Source: JAOUJD01 sp963841815
GTDB lineage: Bacteria > Pseudomonadota > Gammaproteobacteria > Burkholderiales > Burkholderiaceae_F
Length of the DNA stretch: 64,000 nucleotides
NCBI GenBank assembly: GCA_963841815.1
Contig: CAWJEE010000009.1
Coordinates: forward strand, 186,001-250,000
Direction of reading: 5' to 3'
The notes beneath the pieces were generated by a model. That model did not search any database. It was not told where the DNA came from and saw only the letters and a program-made list of their open reading frames with translations. Each line of letters begins with the position of its first letter. Position 1 is the stretch's first letter. Of this stretch, positions 28,078 through 36,822 are shown in pieces. Both the position numbers and the translations under genes were made by a program.

Positions 28078-29223
28078 TCAAGCCGCGAGTTCGGGCTGCC
28101 GAGCCTTCCGGACCTGCGCGGGCGCGAGGGCCGATTCGAGGATGCGAACAATGCGCGAGGCGGCGTTGCCGTCGCCGTAGGGCGAGACTCCCTGCGCCAT
28201 CGCGCCATAAGCCTCGGGGCTGTCGAGCAGTCGTTCGCACTCCGAGAGAATGCGTTCGGACAACGTGCCGACCAGCTTGACCGCGCCGCACTCGACCGCC
28301 TCGGGCCGCTCGGTTTCCTCGCGCATGACGAGCACCGGCTTGCCCAGCGCCGGCGCCTCTTCCTGCACGCCGCCGGAGTCGGTGAGCACGAAGTGGCACG
28401 CCTTCATCACGGCGACAAACGGCTCGTAGTCGAGCGGTTCGAGCAGGCGGATTCTCGGATGTCCCGACAACAGTCGATGGGCCATCGCCTTGACGTTGGG
28501 GTTCGGATGCACCGGGTAGAGCACGGCGACATCGCTGCGGCGCTCCACGAGGTGCCTGACTGCCGAGAACACCGCTTCCATCGGCGCGCCGAAGTTCTCG
28601 CGCCGGTGCGCCGTCATCAGGATCAGCCGCTTTCCGTTGGCGAAGGAAAGATCCGGGCCTGCGGCCCGCGGAGCGACCTCCAGCAGCGCGTCGATCACCG
28701 TGTTCCCGGTGACGTAGATGGACTCGTCCGGGAGCCCTTCGGCCAGCAGGTTGGCGCGCGCCGACTTCGTCGGAGCGAAGTGCCATTCGGCGAGTCGGGT
28801 CGCCAGGACGCGATTGGCTTCCTCGGGAAACGGGTTGGTGAACGACCCGGTCCGCAGGCCGGCTTCGATGTGCCCGAACGGCACGCGCCGGTGGAAACTC
28901 GCGAGCGCCGCGGCGAGCACGGAGGTGGTGTCGCCCTGCGCGAGCACCGCCGCCGGCTTTTCCCGCACCAGGGCATCGTCCAGGCCTTCCAGCAACCGGC
29001 CCAGCAGCGCATTGAGCGCCTGGTTCGGCCGCATCACGTCGAGGTCGATGTCGGCCTGGATGCCAAACAGGCCCAGCGCGGCGTCCAGCAGGTTGCGGTG
29101 CTGCGCGGTGACGAGCACGCGGCACTCGAGCCGGCCTGACTCTTTCAGGCGCTCGATGACCGGCGCCATCTTGATCGCTTCAGGGCGCGTGCCAACGACG
29201 CAGAGGATTTTGGGCTTGGGCAC
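28078..29223 (-). CDS. wecB: UDP-N-acetylglucosamine 2-epimerase (non-hydrolysing)
   Basis: Converts UDP-GlcNAc to UDP-ManNAc for surface glycans. With a GTG start at 29223 it has 381 residues, the family norm; longer frames add an atypical 31 residues and would start inside a likely promoter. Motifs: CVVGTRPEAIKMAPVI at the start, LAQGDTTSVLAAALASF, GHIEAGLRTG, TGNTVIDAL, LMTAHRRENFG, and LTDSGGVQEEAPALGKPVLV with the catalytic and UDP-binding residues. It is convergent with gtrB (40-base gap). The frame is intact. A UDP-ManNAc dehydrogenase (WecC) is not in the window. Confidence 0.94.
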   Translation of the reverse strand: MPKPKILCVVGTRPEAIKMAPVIERLKESGRLECRVLVTAQHRNLLDAALGLFGIQADIDLDVMRPNQALNALLGRLLEGLDDALVREKPAAVLAQGDTTSVLAAALASFHRRVPFGHIEAGLRTGSFTNPFPEEANRVLATRLAEWHFAPTKSARANLLAEGLPDESIYVTGNTVIDALLEVAPRAAGPDLSFANGKRLILMTAHRRENFGAPMEAVFSAVRHLVERRSDVAVLYPVHPNPNVKAMAHRLLSGHPRIRLLEPLDYEPFVAVMKACHFVLTDSGGVQEEAPALGKPVLVMREETERPEAVECGAVKLVGTLSERILSECERLLDSPEAYGAMAQGVSPYGDGNAASRIVRILESALAPAQVRKARQPELAA

Positions 29224-29263
29224 GTAGAGTGAACCGGGGCATGGCGGAAGCCACAACCCTATC

Positions 29264-29269
29264 ATCATA
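29264..29269 (-). promoter_or_regulatory. Candidate -10 box for wecB
   Basis: The minus strand reads TATGAT here, five of six matches to the -10 consensus, about 40 bases before the GTG start of wecB. The upstream gene ends in a strong terminator 85 bases away, so wecB needs its own promoter. No convincing -35 was found. Confidence 0.3.
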
Positions 29270-29353
29270 CGTCGCGTTGCAACAATCGGTTCGGGGTCGT
29301 AACCGGAACCCCGCATGCCGGGTACGGCGGTCTACAGACTTTCGCAGCAGGCG

Positions 29354-29378
29354 AAAAAAAGGGCGGCCGAAGCCGCCC
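29354..29378 (-). terminator. Rho-independent terminator of the secreted-protein gene
   Basis: On the minus strand a perfect 7-bp GC stem (GGGCGGC / GCCGCCC, plus-strand arms 29361-29367 and 29372-29378) closes a TTCG tetraloop and is followed by seven Ts (29354-29360). It lies 21 bases after the stop of the gene at 29399-30919. TTCG loops give very stable hairpins; this is the clearest terminator in the window. Confidence 0.92.
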
Positions 29379-29398
29379 TCTTTGTACTGCGAAAGGCT

Positions 29399-30919
29399 TT
29401 ACTTGTCGTTCGGCATCGGCAGCGGCGCGCCGAAAGAGTTCTGCGCCTCAGCTTGACCGCCAGAAACTTCCGCCCAGATGCCGTTCGTGCGCATGAACGT
29501 CTGCACACGCAGGGAACTGGTCGGCGCGATCACGCGGACGCGCGGGTTCGAGCCCTTGGCAGCGCTCGGTGCACCGATGATCGCCTCGATCTGGGTGTTG
29601 TCCAGCATGACGTAGCCGCCAACCGGAACACTGGTCGCGACCTTGCCCTGCGTGCTCAGCGTGCCATCGTTGTAGATGTACTGAGCAAAGATGTCCGCAG
29701 CCGTCGAACCCGTGTTGATCACACGCAGCGACATGCCATATCCGAACTGGTTCACGGCCACCGGGATGTAGATCCGGGCGTCGATCACCGTGCCGTCATT
29801 GACGACGTTCGCCAGCGCACCCGACGTCGAGACATCCGCGTCATTGATGGTCGGCGGCGCCTTCAGCGTCGCGGCGGCCGTGATGCCCGTCACTTCGCTG
29901 ATCTGGTCGACTCCGTCAACCTCGTAGCAAACATATAGCGGCAGCGTCGCGGGCGAAACCCCGGTGAACGTGGCGACCGTGTTCCCCGCAGTCAGCGTGC
30001 CGACAGCCAGGGAGCCTGAGCAGCCCGAGTCGGTCGATACGTACACGCCATTCGAGCCACCAGCATTGAACGATCCGGTTCCTGCCGTCACGGTCATGTC
30101 GACCAGGCGGCCAGTCGGGTCGAGCACGGTGTAGTCGTTCACACCGTCGTCGACCTGAAGCTGCGCGCCGGAGAGGTTGGTGAACGTCACGCTACCCAGC
30201 TGGTTGACGAACGACGGGCCAACGAAATTCTTGCGCTGGCTGGTCTCGTCGACGGCGATCTTGCGCACGCTGGCGTTCGCAGCGACGCTGCCGGACAGGG
30301 CCGGAGCGGTCGCCATGATCGTGAAGGCCGCGGCGCTGTCGACGTCGCCAGGGAGCGCGCCGACGTTCGCGTTGTTGGTGGTCCCACTGATCGACGCGGT
30401 GACGGAAACCTGGTCACCCGCCGTACGCATGGCGGTCGTGCCGATGATCGTCTTGGCACCGCCGGTCCAGGTGATCTGGGCACCGGAGCCGATCGCTTGC
30501 GTCGCACCCGTGGCGTTGGTCAGAGGAACGACAACCGTCGTCCTGTCCGTCGACAACACCGGAGCACCGATCGTCCAAGTCACTCCAGGCCACAGGGCCA
30601 GCGAAAAATCGCCCGCCGCTGGCGTGGCCGCGAACGTGCCCCCGCTCAACCGCAGGTAGTAGTACACCTGCCCGCCGTTGTTCACCACGTAGCCGCCGGA
30701 CACACCCACGGACGTCGTGAAGGTGACGTTCTGTGTCGGGGGCAGCAGGATGTTGTCGGCAGCGATGAATGCGGCCGGCCCGAAGTTCTCCGTCGCGTAC
30801 GTCGATTTCGGTGTTGACGGCACGCTTGGGCCCGTGAACTGGCCAGCAAACGCCGCTGTCCCCAACGCGGCCAGCGCCAACCCCACTGCCGTATTCAGGA
30901 CTGTTTTGTTAGTTCTCAC
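29399..30919 (-). CDS. Secreted protein of unknown family, possible surface-layer-like or type II substrate
   Basis: 506 residues with a clear signal peptide: MRTNK, a hydrophobic stretch VGLALAALGTAAFA, and a predicted Ala-x-Ala cut near residue 25. The mature part is rich in Thr, Ser, Gly, Ala and Val, poor in Lys, with two Cys (about 300 and 330), and has no transmembrane span: an all-beta extracellular look. I do not recognise a family. The start is a GTG with AAGGAGA upstream. The gene has its own leader with palindromes and a strong terminator, so it is a monocistronic unit, probably well expressed. It directly follows gspD in the same direction, so it may be a secreted substrate, or a structural surface protein; neither is shown. 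Confidence 0.8.
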   Translation of the reverse strand: MRTNKTVLNTAVGLALAALGTAAFAGQFTGPSVPSTPKSTYATENFGPAAFIAADNILLPPTQNVTFTTSVGVSGGYVVNNGGQVYYYLRLSGGTFAATPAAGDFSLALWPGVTWTIGAPVLSTDRTTVVVPLTNATGATQAIGSGAQITWTGGAKTIIGTTAMRTAGDQVSVTASISGTTNNANVGALPGDVDSAAAFTIMATAPALSGSVAANASVRKIAVDETSQRKNFVGPSFVNQLGSVTFTNLSGAQLQVDDGVNDYTVLDPTGRLVDMTVTAGTGSFNAGGSNGVYVSTDSGCSGSLAVGTLTAGNTVATFTGVSPATLPLYVCYEVDGVDQISEVTGITAAATLKAPPTINDADVSTSGALANVVNDGTVIDARIYIPVAVNQFGYGMSLRVINTGSTAADIFAQYIYNDGTLSTQGKVATSVPVGGYVMLDNTQIEAIIGAPSAAKGSNPRVRVIAPTSSLRVQTFMRTNGIWAEVSGGQAEAQNSFGAPLPMPNDK

Positions 30920-30946
30920 TGAATCTCTCCTTCTGTCTGAATTGAA

Positions 30947-30982
30947 TCAACGTTGAATCAGATATCGATATCGGACTAGTCC
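30947..30982 (-). promoter_or_regulatory. Three adjacent perfect palindromes in the leader of the secreted-protein gene
   Basis: TCAACGTTGA (30947-30956), GATATCGATATC (30961-30972) and GGACTAGTCC (30973-30982) are each perfect dyads and lie within 36 bases, 28 bases upstream of the GTG start. TTGAATCA is also repeated at 30942-30949 and 30953-30960. They may be operators or short leader hairpins. Confidence 0.5.
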
Positions 30983-31014
30983 AATCGCCCACTCCGGGGT
31001 GAGCGACAGCGAGC

Positions 31015-31020
31015 AGTATA
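31015..31020 (-). promoter_or_regulatory. Candidate -10 box for the secreted-protein gene
   Basis: The minus strand reads TATACT, five of six matches to the -10 consensus, about 95 bases before the GTG start at 30919. A TTGCAC -35-like hexamer lies upstream but with a spacer of about 21 bases, longer than usual. The palindromes would then fall in the transcribed leader. Confidence 0.4.
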
Positions 31021-31180
31021 AACACTCGTTAAGAGCGGGGTGTGCAAATACTGACTCCCGAATCCTCGGAGAAAGCCGGTTTTTTACCAGTTCGTGTCGC
31101 TTGCGCCACACTCTTGCACATGCCTGCTATTGCCTTTGCCGAACGGTACCGAGCGGCTCCGGGCTCCTCGCTGCTCTCGA

Positions 31181-33661
31181 CTACCTGGACGGAGCCTTCT
31201 TGGCGGGGACTGCCGGCACCTCGAAGGTCCCCGGCGGGGGCGGCGGGATCTCCGAGGACGACGGCCCTGGAGGTGTCGCCGGCTGTTTTGTCGTCGTGGC
31301 TTTGACGGTGGGTGCAGGCTTCGACGCGGTCACCTTCCCTTTGGGTGGCGGGCCTGGAGTGGACGAGTTCCGTGGCTGTCCCGACCCGGGCGGCGGCACG
31401 ACGGCTGGCTCGGCGGGCGCCGGGATCCGATCGTCCGACGTCTTCGGATCCACGGACTTCGGGGTCGTCGACTGGGGATTCGCGCTCTCAACACCGCTGG
31501 GGTTCGCAGGAGGCCCCGCCTCGGGGACCACGGCTGGCTGGACGAGCGGACGAGGTGCAGGCCTGCCTTCCGGGGACACCAGCGGCGGCACGCTGCCGCT
31601 CCAGCCTTCGAGCCGGCTGCGGAACGCGTCTGTCACGGCCCTGGCATCCGAGTCGTCGGAGATCACATAGGGCGTGATCAGGACCACGAGCTCCGTGCGC
31701 TCGGTTGTGCGCTGGTCATTCTTGAAGAGCTGCCCGACCACAGGGATGTCCTTCAGCAGCGGCACGCCCGTTTCGGTTCGATTGTCCTGGCTGGATATCA
31801 GGCCGGCGAGCATCACCGTACTGCCTTCGCGCAGTGTCAGCTTGGTCTCGACCTTGCGTTGCGAAAACGTCGGCGAAATGTTGACGCCCGTGCTGGTCTG
31901 GCGGGCCGCGCTGACTTCCTGCGCAACGTCGAGATCGATCCGGTCGTCCGAGAAGATCGTCGGCCGCACCTTCAGGATGACCCCGGTGTTGCGGTACTGG
32001 ATCGTCTGCAGGGTGCTTGGCGTCACCTGGCCCGGCTGCCCGGACACGGACGCGCCGGTGGTCTGGTTGCTAGTCACGATGGGCACTTCGTCGCCCACCG
32101 TCACACTCGCCATCTCGCCGTTGCGGGCCACAATGCTCGGCGTCGACAGGATGCGAGCGCGGTTGTCGGTCGCCAGCGCATTCAGCTTGGCGCGCAGCTG
32201 TCCGGCGGTATTGAAGAAGTTGATGACGAGACCGGATTCGCCGAGCCCGAGGTTACCCAGCGTGCCGCCGACGATGCTGCCGCTGGAGTTCGTGTCGCGG
32301 AACCCGAACTCGACGCCCAGCGTCAATCCGCCGGTCAGGCGGACCTCGGCCACCATGACCTCGATCAGCACCGCGCGCGCGGGCCGGTCGAGGTCCCGCA
32401 TCAATCCGAGCACCTGCGAGCGATCGATTCCCGCGCCAGCGATGATCAGCGTGTTCGTGCTCGGATTGACGACCACTCGACGGGACCCGGCCGCACTCGG
32501 CGCAGTCGCCGTCGCACCCCCTTGGGGACCCGGCGCGACAATGCCGCTGGGCGAGTTCAGCAACTCCTGCAGGACCTTCGCCAGCGCCTGCGCGTCGGTG
32601 TTCCGCACCTGGTATGAAACGTATCCCGGGCCGGTCCCGCTGCTCACCCGGCTCTCCAGTTCATCGGCCCACTTGCCGACGTACTCCAGCATCCTCGGGT
32701 CGACCGCGAACACGAAGAGCGCGTTGAGCGTTGAGACCGGGAACAGGAGAACCGGCGCCGCCGTCGTTGGCGTCGTCGAAGCGCTGAACCCCTGCGCCGC
32801 AAGCACTTCCGACAGGCGCCGCGCCAGTTCGTCGACCGACATCACGGAAGGATTGAGCCGCAGGCTGGAGCGGCCTCGCAGCGAAGGCTGGTCGAGGACT
32901 TCAATTGCCTGCAGGGCCGCACGAAGGTCCTCCGGCGCGCCGGCGATCAGCACGGCGTTGCGACTCGGGTCGTCGAGCACCGTGGTCAGCCGGTTTCCGA
33001 AGATGCTCTTGAGCCACAGGGAGACGTCGTTGTTGCGGACCGCATTCAGCTCGACAAGGTGGAAGACCGGTCGCATCGCCACGGGCGTTTCCGGCATTGC
33101 GCGACCTCGCTGGATCTCGGGCAGCATGCCGGTCTGCGAGTCGTTCGGAACGAAGCGCAGGACGCCGCCGCCAAGGTCCGCGGTGACGACGCCGTAGCTC
33201 AGCAGCACCTTGCGCGCGAGGCTTTCGACCTGCTCCGCGTTCTGCGGCGCCGCCGCGCGCACGGAGATCAGGTCAGGCCGCGCGGCGACCTGCGGCGCGA
33301 TCGTGAAGCTGCGCTTCAGGATGTTGCCGAAGACGATCTGGATGAAGGTCGGCAGCTTCTCATTCTCGAGATTCAGCAGGATCTTGCCGGTGGCCGTCGA
33401 TGGCGGCGGAGGCGCGGTGGGGCTCACCGTCGATGTCCGTCCCTCCGGCGGGAGCGGAAGGTTCTTCTGCACCAACGGCCGCTCCTGGCCCTTCGAAGGG
33501 TCCTTTGCGGCGGGCTCCGCTGCACGGTCCGCTTCCTCCGCCTTGCGCACCAACAGCAATTCCGGTGGCTCCGGCGGCAGAAGAAGGCGCATGGAGGGAG
33601 GCAAGTTCGCGCACGACGCGAGTTGGCCAACCACCGCGATCAGAACGATAGCCTTCCGCAT
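31181..33661 (-). CDS. gspD: Type II secretion outer-membrane secretin
   Basis: Outer-membrane channel of the type II system. 826 residues from the ATG at 33661. The N terminus is a lipoprotein signal (VGQLASC lipobox, Cys near 17), as known for XpsD-like secretins. After a Pro-rich linker, N-domains run from about 95 (KILLNLENEKLPTFIQIVFG) to about 450, with FHLVELNAV, NPSTNTLIIAG and RPARAVLIEVMVAEV; the secretin core includes LNALATDNRARILSTPSIVA, VTVGDEVPIVTSNQT and GVPLLKDIPVVGQLFKND. Beyond it is a Pro/Thr-rich tail of about 135 residues, unusual for GspD. Last gene of the operon, 14 bases after gspN. Frame intact. Confidence 0.95.
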   Translation of the reverse strand: MRKAIVLIAVVGQLASCANLPPSMRLLLPPEPPELLLVRKAEEADRAAEPAAKDPSKGQERPLVQKNLPLPPEGRTSTVSPTAPPPPSTATGKILLNLENEKLPTFIQIVFGNILKRSFTIAPQVAARPDLISVRAAAPQNAEQVESLARKVLLSYGVVTADLGGGVLRFVPNDSQTGMLPEIQRGRAMPETPVAMRPVFHLVELNAVRNNDVSLWLKSIFGNRLTTVLDDPSRNAVLIAGAPEDLRAALQAIEVLDQPSLRGRSSLRLNPSVMSVDELARRLSEVLAAQGFSASTTPTTAAPVLLFPVSTLNALFVFAVDPRMLEYVGKWADELESRVSSGTGPGYVSYQVRNTDAQALAKVLQELLNSPSGIVAPGPQGGATATAPSAAGSRRVVVNPSTNTLIIAGAGIDRSQVLGLMRDLDRPARAVLIEVMVAEVRLTGGLTLGVEFGFRDTNSSGSIVGGTLGNLGLGESGLVINFFNTAGQLRAKLNALATDNRARILSTPSIVARNGEMASVTVGDEVPIVTSNQTTGASVSGQPGQVTPSTLQTIQYRNTGVILKVRPTIFSDDRIDLDVAQEVSAARQTSTGVNISPTFSQRKVETKLTLREGSTVMLAGLISSQDNRTETGVPLLKDIPVVGQLFKNDQRTTERTELVVLITPYVISDDSDARAVTDAFRSRLEGWSGSVPPLVSPEGRPAPRPLVQPAVVPEAGPPANPSGVESANPQSTTPKSVDPKTSDDRIPAPAEPAVVPPPGSGQPRNSSTPGPPPKGKVTASKPAPTVKATTTKQPATPPGPSSSEIPPPPPGTFEVPAVPAKKAPSR

Positions 33662-33675
33662 TGAAGCGGCTCTCC

Positions 33676-34131
33676 TCATTTGGGACGGAGCTCCAGCGGA
33701 ACCCGTTTGCCGTCCGCCATTACCCAGATCCGATCTTCTTCTATGTCGACTATCTTCGCACCATCGGGCAGCGTATCGCCCCGCCTCAGCGCTTCCGGGG
33801 TCTTGTCCCCCTGCCGCACGAGCACGAAAGCGTCTGGCCCGACGCGATACGTGCCGGCCAGCTTCCACTGCTGCGCAGGTTTCTCCGCAGCGCGCGCCTG
33901 CTGCTGGCTTGCCCGCGAATAGGCTGTCGGGGGCAACCCCCAGATCTGGCTCTTCAGTGTTTTCTCCACGGCGTCCGGATCCAGTCGCGGCGCCGGCGCC
34001 GCAAGGACAAAGTCGCCCCCCGCCGCCGCCACTGGAGGAACGGCGGGTGGCTGCGTCACCCACAGGGCCGCACCCGCGGCCGAAACGATTGCCGCCGCGA
34101 GGCCCACCCATGCGAGAGTCCGGCGCCTCAC
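33676..34131 (-). CDS. gspN: Type II secretion GspN/GspC-like (XpsN-type) protein
   Basis: A 151-residue bitopic protein: a membrane span (LAWVGLAAAIVSAAGAALWV) near residues 5-24, a short Pro/Ala linker and a GspC homology-region-like beta domain (WKLAGTYRVGPDAFVLVRQG, then LRRGDTLPDGAKIVDIEED). In the Xanthomonas system XpsN fills the role of GspC, linking platform and secretin. Its place between gspM and gspD and the lack of another gspC in the operon support that reading. The GTG start at 34131 overlaps the gspM stop (GTGA); a longer frame upstream is antisense-like and ignored. No PDZ domain is present. Confidence 0.78.
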   Translation of the reverse strand: MRRRTLAWVGLAAAIVSAAGAALWVTQPPAVPPVAAAGGDFVLAAPAPRLDPDAVEKTLKSQIWGLPPTAYSRASQQQARAAEKPAQQWKLAGTYRVGPDAFVLVRQGDKTPEALRRGDTLPDGAKIVDIEEDRIWVMADGKRVPLELRPK

Positions 34132-34784
34132 TTGGGCGCCTCGACGGGTGGGCGACTCCGGTAGGCGGACGCGACCTGCAACTCCAGACGCGGCGCGGGC
34201 TGCAATCGAATCGCCATCGACTCGATCCAGACTCGCCTTGACCCGGACGACAGCGCCGCGAGCAGATCGTACGCGGCGACCGGTGAGAACTCCGACTGGA
34301 GCTTCGCCCGCACCACCCAACCCAGGCCCAGTGCGACCTCGGGTCCGTTGGCCAGGGACCGCGGCGAGCCTGCGGACGTCGCCCCAGGCTGCGAGCTGCC
34401 GAGCACGTTCGCCGGGGCGGCGCCGGCCAACGTGACAGCGACGCTTCTAAGGGTGGCCGTCCTGGCCTGCTCGTTCAACCAGTCCTGCAAGTCGGCCTGC
34501 GCCTGGCCAAGGGAGTCGACGACCTTGACCGAGGACTCGAACCGCAGCAACCGGCCCTCGGCTTCCTTCAGCCGGTCGGGCCATTGCGTCTCCGCCGCCT
34601 GCGCTTCGACGCGCGCGAGTTGCCTGGCCTTCTGCTCCAGCGCCCGGTCCCGCTCACCCAGCGTGTCGTGCCAGACAAGCAAGCCATAGAGCCAGAGGAT
34701 GCCGACGATCAACAGCACGCCGGTCCGGACCGAGGCGTTCTCGTTCCATTCCTGCCGGATTGTCGCCAACAGGTCACGCACCAT
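34128..34784 (-). CDS. gspM: Type II secretion platform protein GspM
   Basis: 218 residues from MVRDLLATIRQEW at 34784, chosen because a single membrane span (TGVLLIVGILWLYGLLVWHD, about 21-40) then lies near the N terminus as in GspM. A coiled-coil stretch (LEQKARQLARVEAQAAETQW) and a ferredoxin-like periplasmic region follow. The start overlaps the gspL stop by 11 bases. It would bind GspL in the inner membrane. Sequence identity in this family is low, so order and topology carry most weight. Confidence 0.82.
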   Translation of the reverse strand: MVRDLLATIRQEWNENASVRTGVLLIVGILWLYGLLVWHDTLGERDRALEQKARQLARVEAQAAETQWPDRLKEAEGRLLRFESSVKVVDSLGQAQADLQDWLNEQARTATLRSVAVTLAGAAPANVLGSSQPGATSAGSPRSLANGPEVALGLGWVVRAKLQSEFSPVAAYDLLAALSSGSRRVWIESMAIRLQPAPRLELQVASAYRSRPPVEAPK

Positions 34785-35832
34785 GCTTTGCCTTGGGGGA
34801 GGCGGCGCGCCGGTTGACTTCCATTTCGACCTGGAGCGAGCGCGGATCGGCGGCGGGGACAACCCGGATGTTCGTGAATCGACCGGACTTCTGCAGCCTG
34901 GAAACCAGCTCCGCCGCCGGTTGAATGCCCGGGTTCGACAGGGTCGCGCGAATCACGCCGGCGTCGAGTCGGAGTTCCGAAACGACGACCCCGGCGGGAA
35001 CGCTCTCGGCGAAGGCGTCGATGAGTTCAAGAGGCGCGGGATACCGATCGAGTTCGTTCCACGCCTGCAGGCGCTGCACGGCATCGAACGCGAGCGAGCG
35101 CTGTTCGGCAACCGGCGCGAAGCGCTCCTTCGCCTCGCCGAGTGAACGATCGAGCAGCCCCTCGACGTACCACTGACGGATCGAGATGACGCCGAGCACG
35201 AGAGTCGCGATGACCAGCGCGCCGCCGCCTGCGAGCATCAGCCGGCGCAGGTCGAGGGTGCGCACCGGCGCCCGCGCATCGAGCCTTTCGACCCGCTCGG
35301 GCCAGGGCTTCGGCAACGGCGAACCGGGCTGCGCTGCCGTCAACAGGTGCCAGCCCGCCTGCGAGTCGGCGTCCGAGACGCCCAGCGTCGCCATCGTCGA
35401 GGACCATTCCGCGGCGCTCGGCATGGCGCCGTAGAAGAGTTCCGCCGACAAGCGGCCCTCGGCCCAACGGCGGACGATCCAGCCTTCCGAGGTCCGATTG
35501 ACTTCGATTGGACGCGCGTCGGAGGCGAGCAGCAGCGACTCCGGCAGCCAGGAGCGCACTCGTGCGACGGGCAAAGCCTCCGGATTCCACAACCACACGG
35601 CGGCCGTCGCTGCGTCGAGCCAGGCGACCGCCGCGGACCAATCGGGATATGGGGACCACTCGGACACCGCCAGGCGCAGCGCCGCCGCCCGCCGCCCCAT
35701 CGGCACGCCGGGCAGTTCGAACGTCCTGAACATCACGAGGCGGCGCGGCACGACGCCGCGCGATCGCCGGTTCGTTGCATTCGCCTGCGATGGGCTCGCG
35801 GCGTCCGCATGGGCGACGGTTTCGTGTTCCAT
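34774..35832 (-). CDS. gspL: Type II secretion platform protein GspL
   Basis: 352 residues. The cytoplasmic part (about 1-200) is followed by one membrane span (LMLAGGGALVIATLVLGVIS, about 200-220) and a periplasmic ferredoxin-like domain ending with RFTNIRVVPAADPRSLQVEM. In the family the cytoplasmic part binds the GspE ATPase. It is between gspK and gspM as in xps clusters. The first about 30 residues are polar and poorly conserved, so an internal ATG (VMFRTFELPG, about residue 34) could be the real start. Confidence 0.82.
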   Translation of the reverse strand: MEHETVAHADAASPSQANATNRRSRGVVPRRLVMFRTFELPGVPMGRRAAALRLAVSEWSPYPDWSAAVAWLDAATAAVWLWNPEALPVARVRSWLPESLLLASDARPIEVNRTSEGWIVRRWAEGRLSAELFYGAMPSAAEWSSTMATLGVSDADSQAGWHLLTAAQPGSPLPKPWPERVERLDARAPVRTLDLRRLMLAGGGALVIATLVLGVISIRQWYVEGLLDRSLGEAKERFAPVAEQRSLAFDAVQRLQAWNELDRYPAPLELIDAFAESVPAGVVVSELRLDAGVIRATLSNPGIQPAAELVSRLQKSGRFTNIRVVPAADPRSLQVEMEVNRRAASPKAKHGA

Positions 35833-35838
35833 CGCGCG

Positions 35839-36822
35839 TCAGCCAGGGGGAAGCGGCGTCGCTCGCCGGGCGAGTTCGGCCACGTCGGCAGCAGGCAATG
35901 TCTCGTTGAAATCCACCGTCCAGGGCCAGCGGGTTGCGCGGGGCGTGATAGTAACGCGCACGCGTTCCGTCCTGCCCGTGGACGCGTGAGTGACCGTGAC
36001 AAGCAGGACAGGCGACGTCACCGGGTCGACTGCAAAGGCAAGCAGGTCCGGCGACATCGTGGAGAACCGCGCGACGTAGCTCGCGTCCAGGAATCCTTCC
36101 CCTCGCTGCGCGACCAGGTCCTGTGCGGCAACCGGCGGCACGCCGAGCGTTGCGTACAGCACCGCCGGCGACGCGGAGTTCGGATTGACACGACCGGTTG
36201 CGCCCACCGTGAGGGCTCCGATGAACTGCCCGCTCATCGCGCCCGGGAGCAGCGACTCCCATCCGAGGACCGATTGCAGCGACAGCGGACTCTCCAGCGG
36301 GCGGTTGGGCGGCGGCTCGCGCTGGGCGGCGACATAGTCGCCCCGCTCGGCGCCGTTCAGCCGTCGAAAGTCGTCTTCGTCGATGAAGTCGAGGATGCGG
36401 TCGGCCAGCACGTCCCGTTGGTCGGTCGGAACGCCGACGAACTCCGCCAGCCGGCGCCACACGTTCAGGTCGGCTCGGTTCGCATCGATCAGCCCGGCCG
36501 CGTCCTGTACACGGACGTACACCCCGGCGGAGGGAAGCGAGTAAGGCCGGTTGTCGACGCGCAATGCCGTGCCGGGAGCCAGGCCGAACCCGAAGACGGT
36601 TGTCGGCTCCGTCATGAAGCGATAGACAAGCTCGGCCTTCGCCGACACCTTCGCGATCGCGAACTCGCCGTTCGCCGCCAGCCGCTGGATGTCGTCGACC
36701 TGTCGCATGACCTGCGAATACGCCGCGGCCACGAAGATCAGGATCGCGGCGCTGCTGAACAATACGATCGGCAGCAGGTAACCGCGCTGGCTGCGAGTCG
36801 ATGCGCGGCGCGGTGCCCTCAT
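35839..36822 (-). CDS. gspK: Type II secretion minor pseudopilin GspK
   Basis: 327 residues, the long minor pseudopilin that caps the pseudopilus tip with GspI and GspJ. The prepilin site is RSQRGYLLPIVLF (cut after Gly, then a hydrophobic helix). GspK lacks the usual Glu5, and here that position is Pro-rich without Glu, as expected. The soluble domain has IDANRADLNVWRRLAEF and DRILDFIDEDD, then GRVNPNSASPAVL, typical helix-hairpin-helix-like repeats of GspK. It overlaps the gspJ stop (ATGA). Frame intact. Confidence 0.93.
   Translation of the reverse strand: MRAPRRASTRSQRGYLLPIVLFSSAAILIFVAAAYSQVMRQVDDIQRLAANGEFAIAKVSAKAELVYRFMTEPTTVFGFGLAPGTALRVDNRPYSLPSAGVYVRVQDAAGLIDANRADLNVWRRLAEFVGVPTDQRDVLADRILDFIDEDDFRRLNGAERGDYVAAQREPPPNRPLESPLSLQSVLGWESLLPGAMSGQFIGALTVGATGRVNPNSASPAVLYATLGVPPVAAQDLVAQRGEGFLDASYVARFSTMSPDLLAFAVDPVTSPVLLVTVTHASTGRTERVRVTITPRATRWPWTVDFNETLPAADVAELARRATPLPPG

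Noticed and set aside
31060..31160. A riboswitch-like or terminator-like segment (AAGCCGG followed by six Ts) upstream of the secreted-protein gene
   Set aside because: No adequate stem precedes the T run on the plus strand, and the stretch lacks the conserved core of known classes such as the c-di-GMP aptamer.
31094..33197. Long plus-strand frames opposite gspD
   Set aside because: They are antisense to the well-supported secretin; translations are Arg/Pro-rich and carry no motif.
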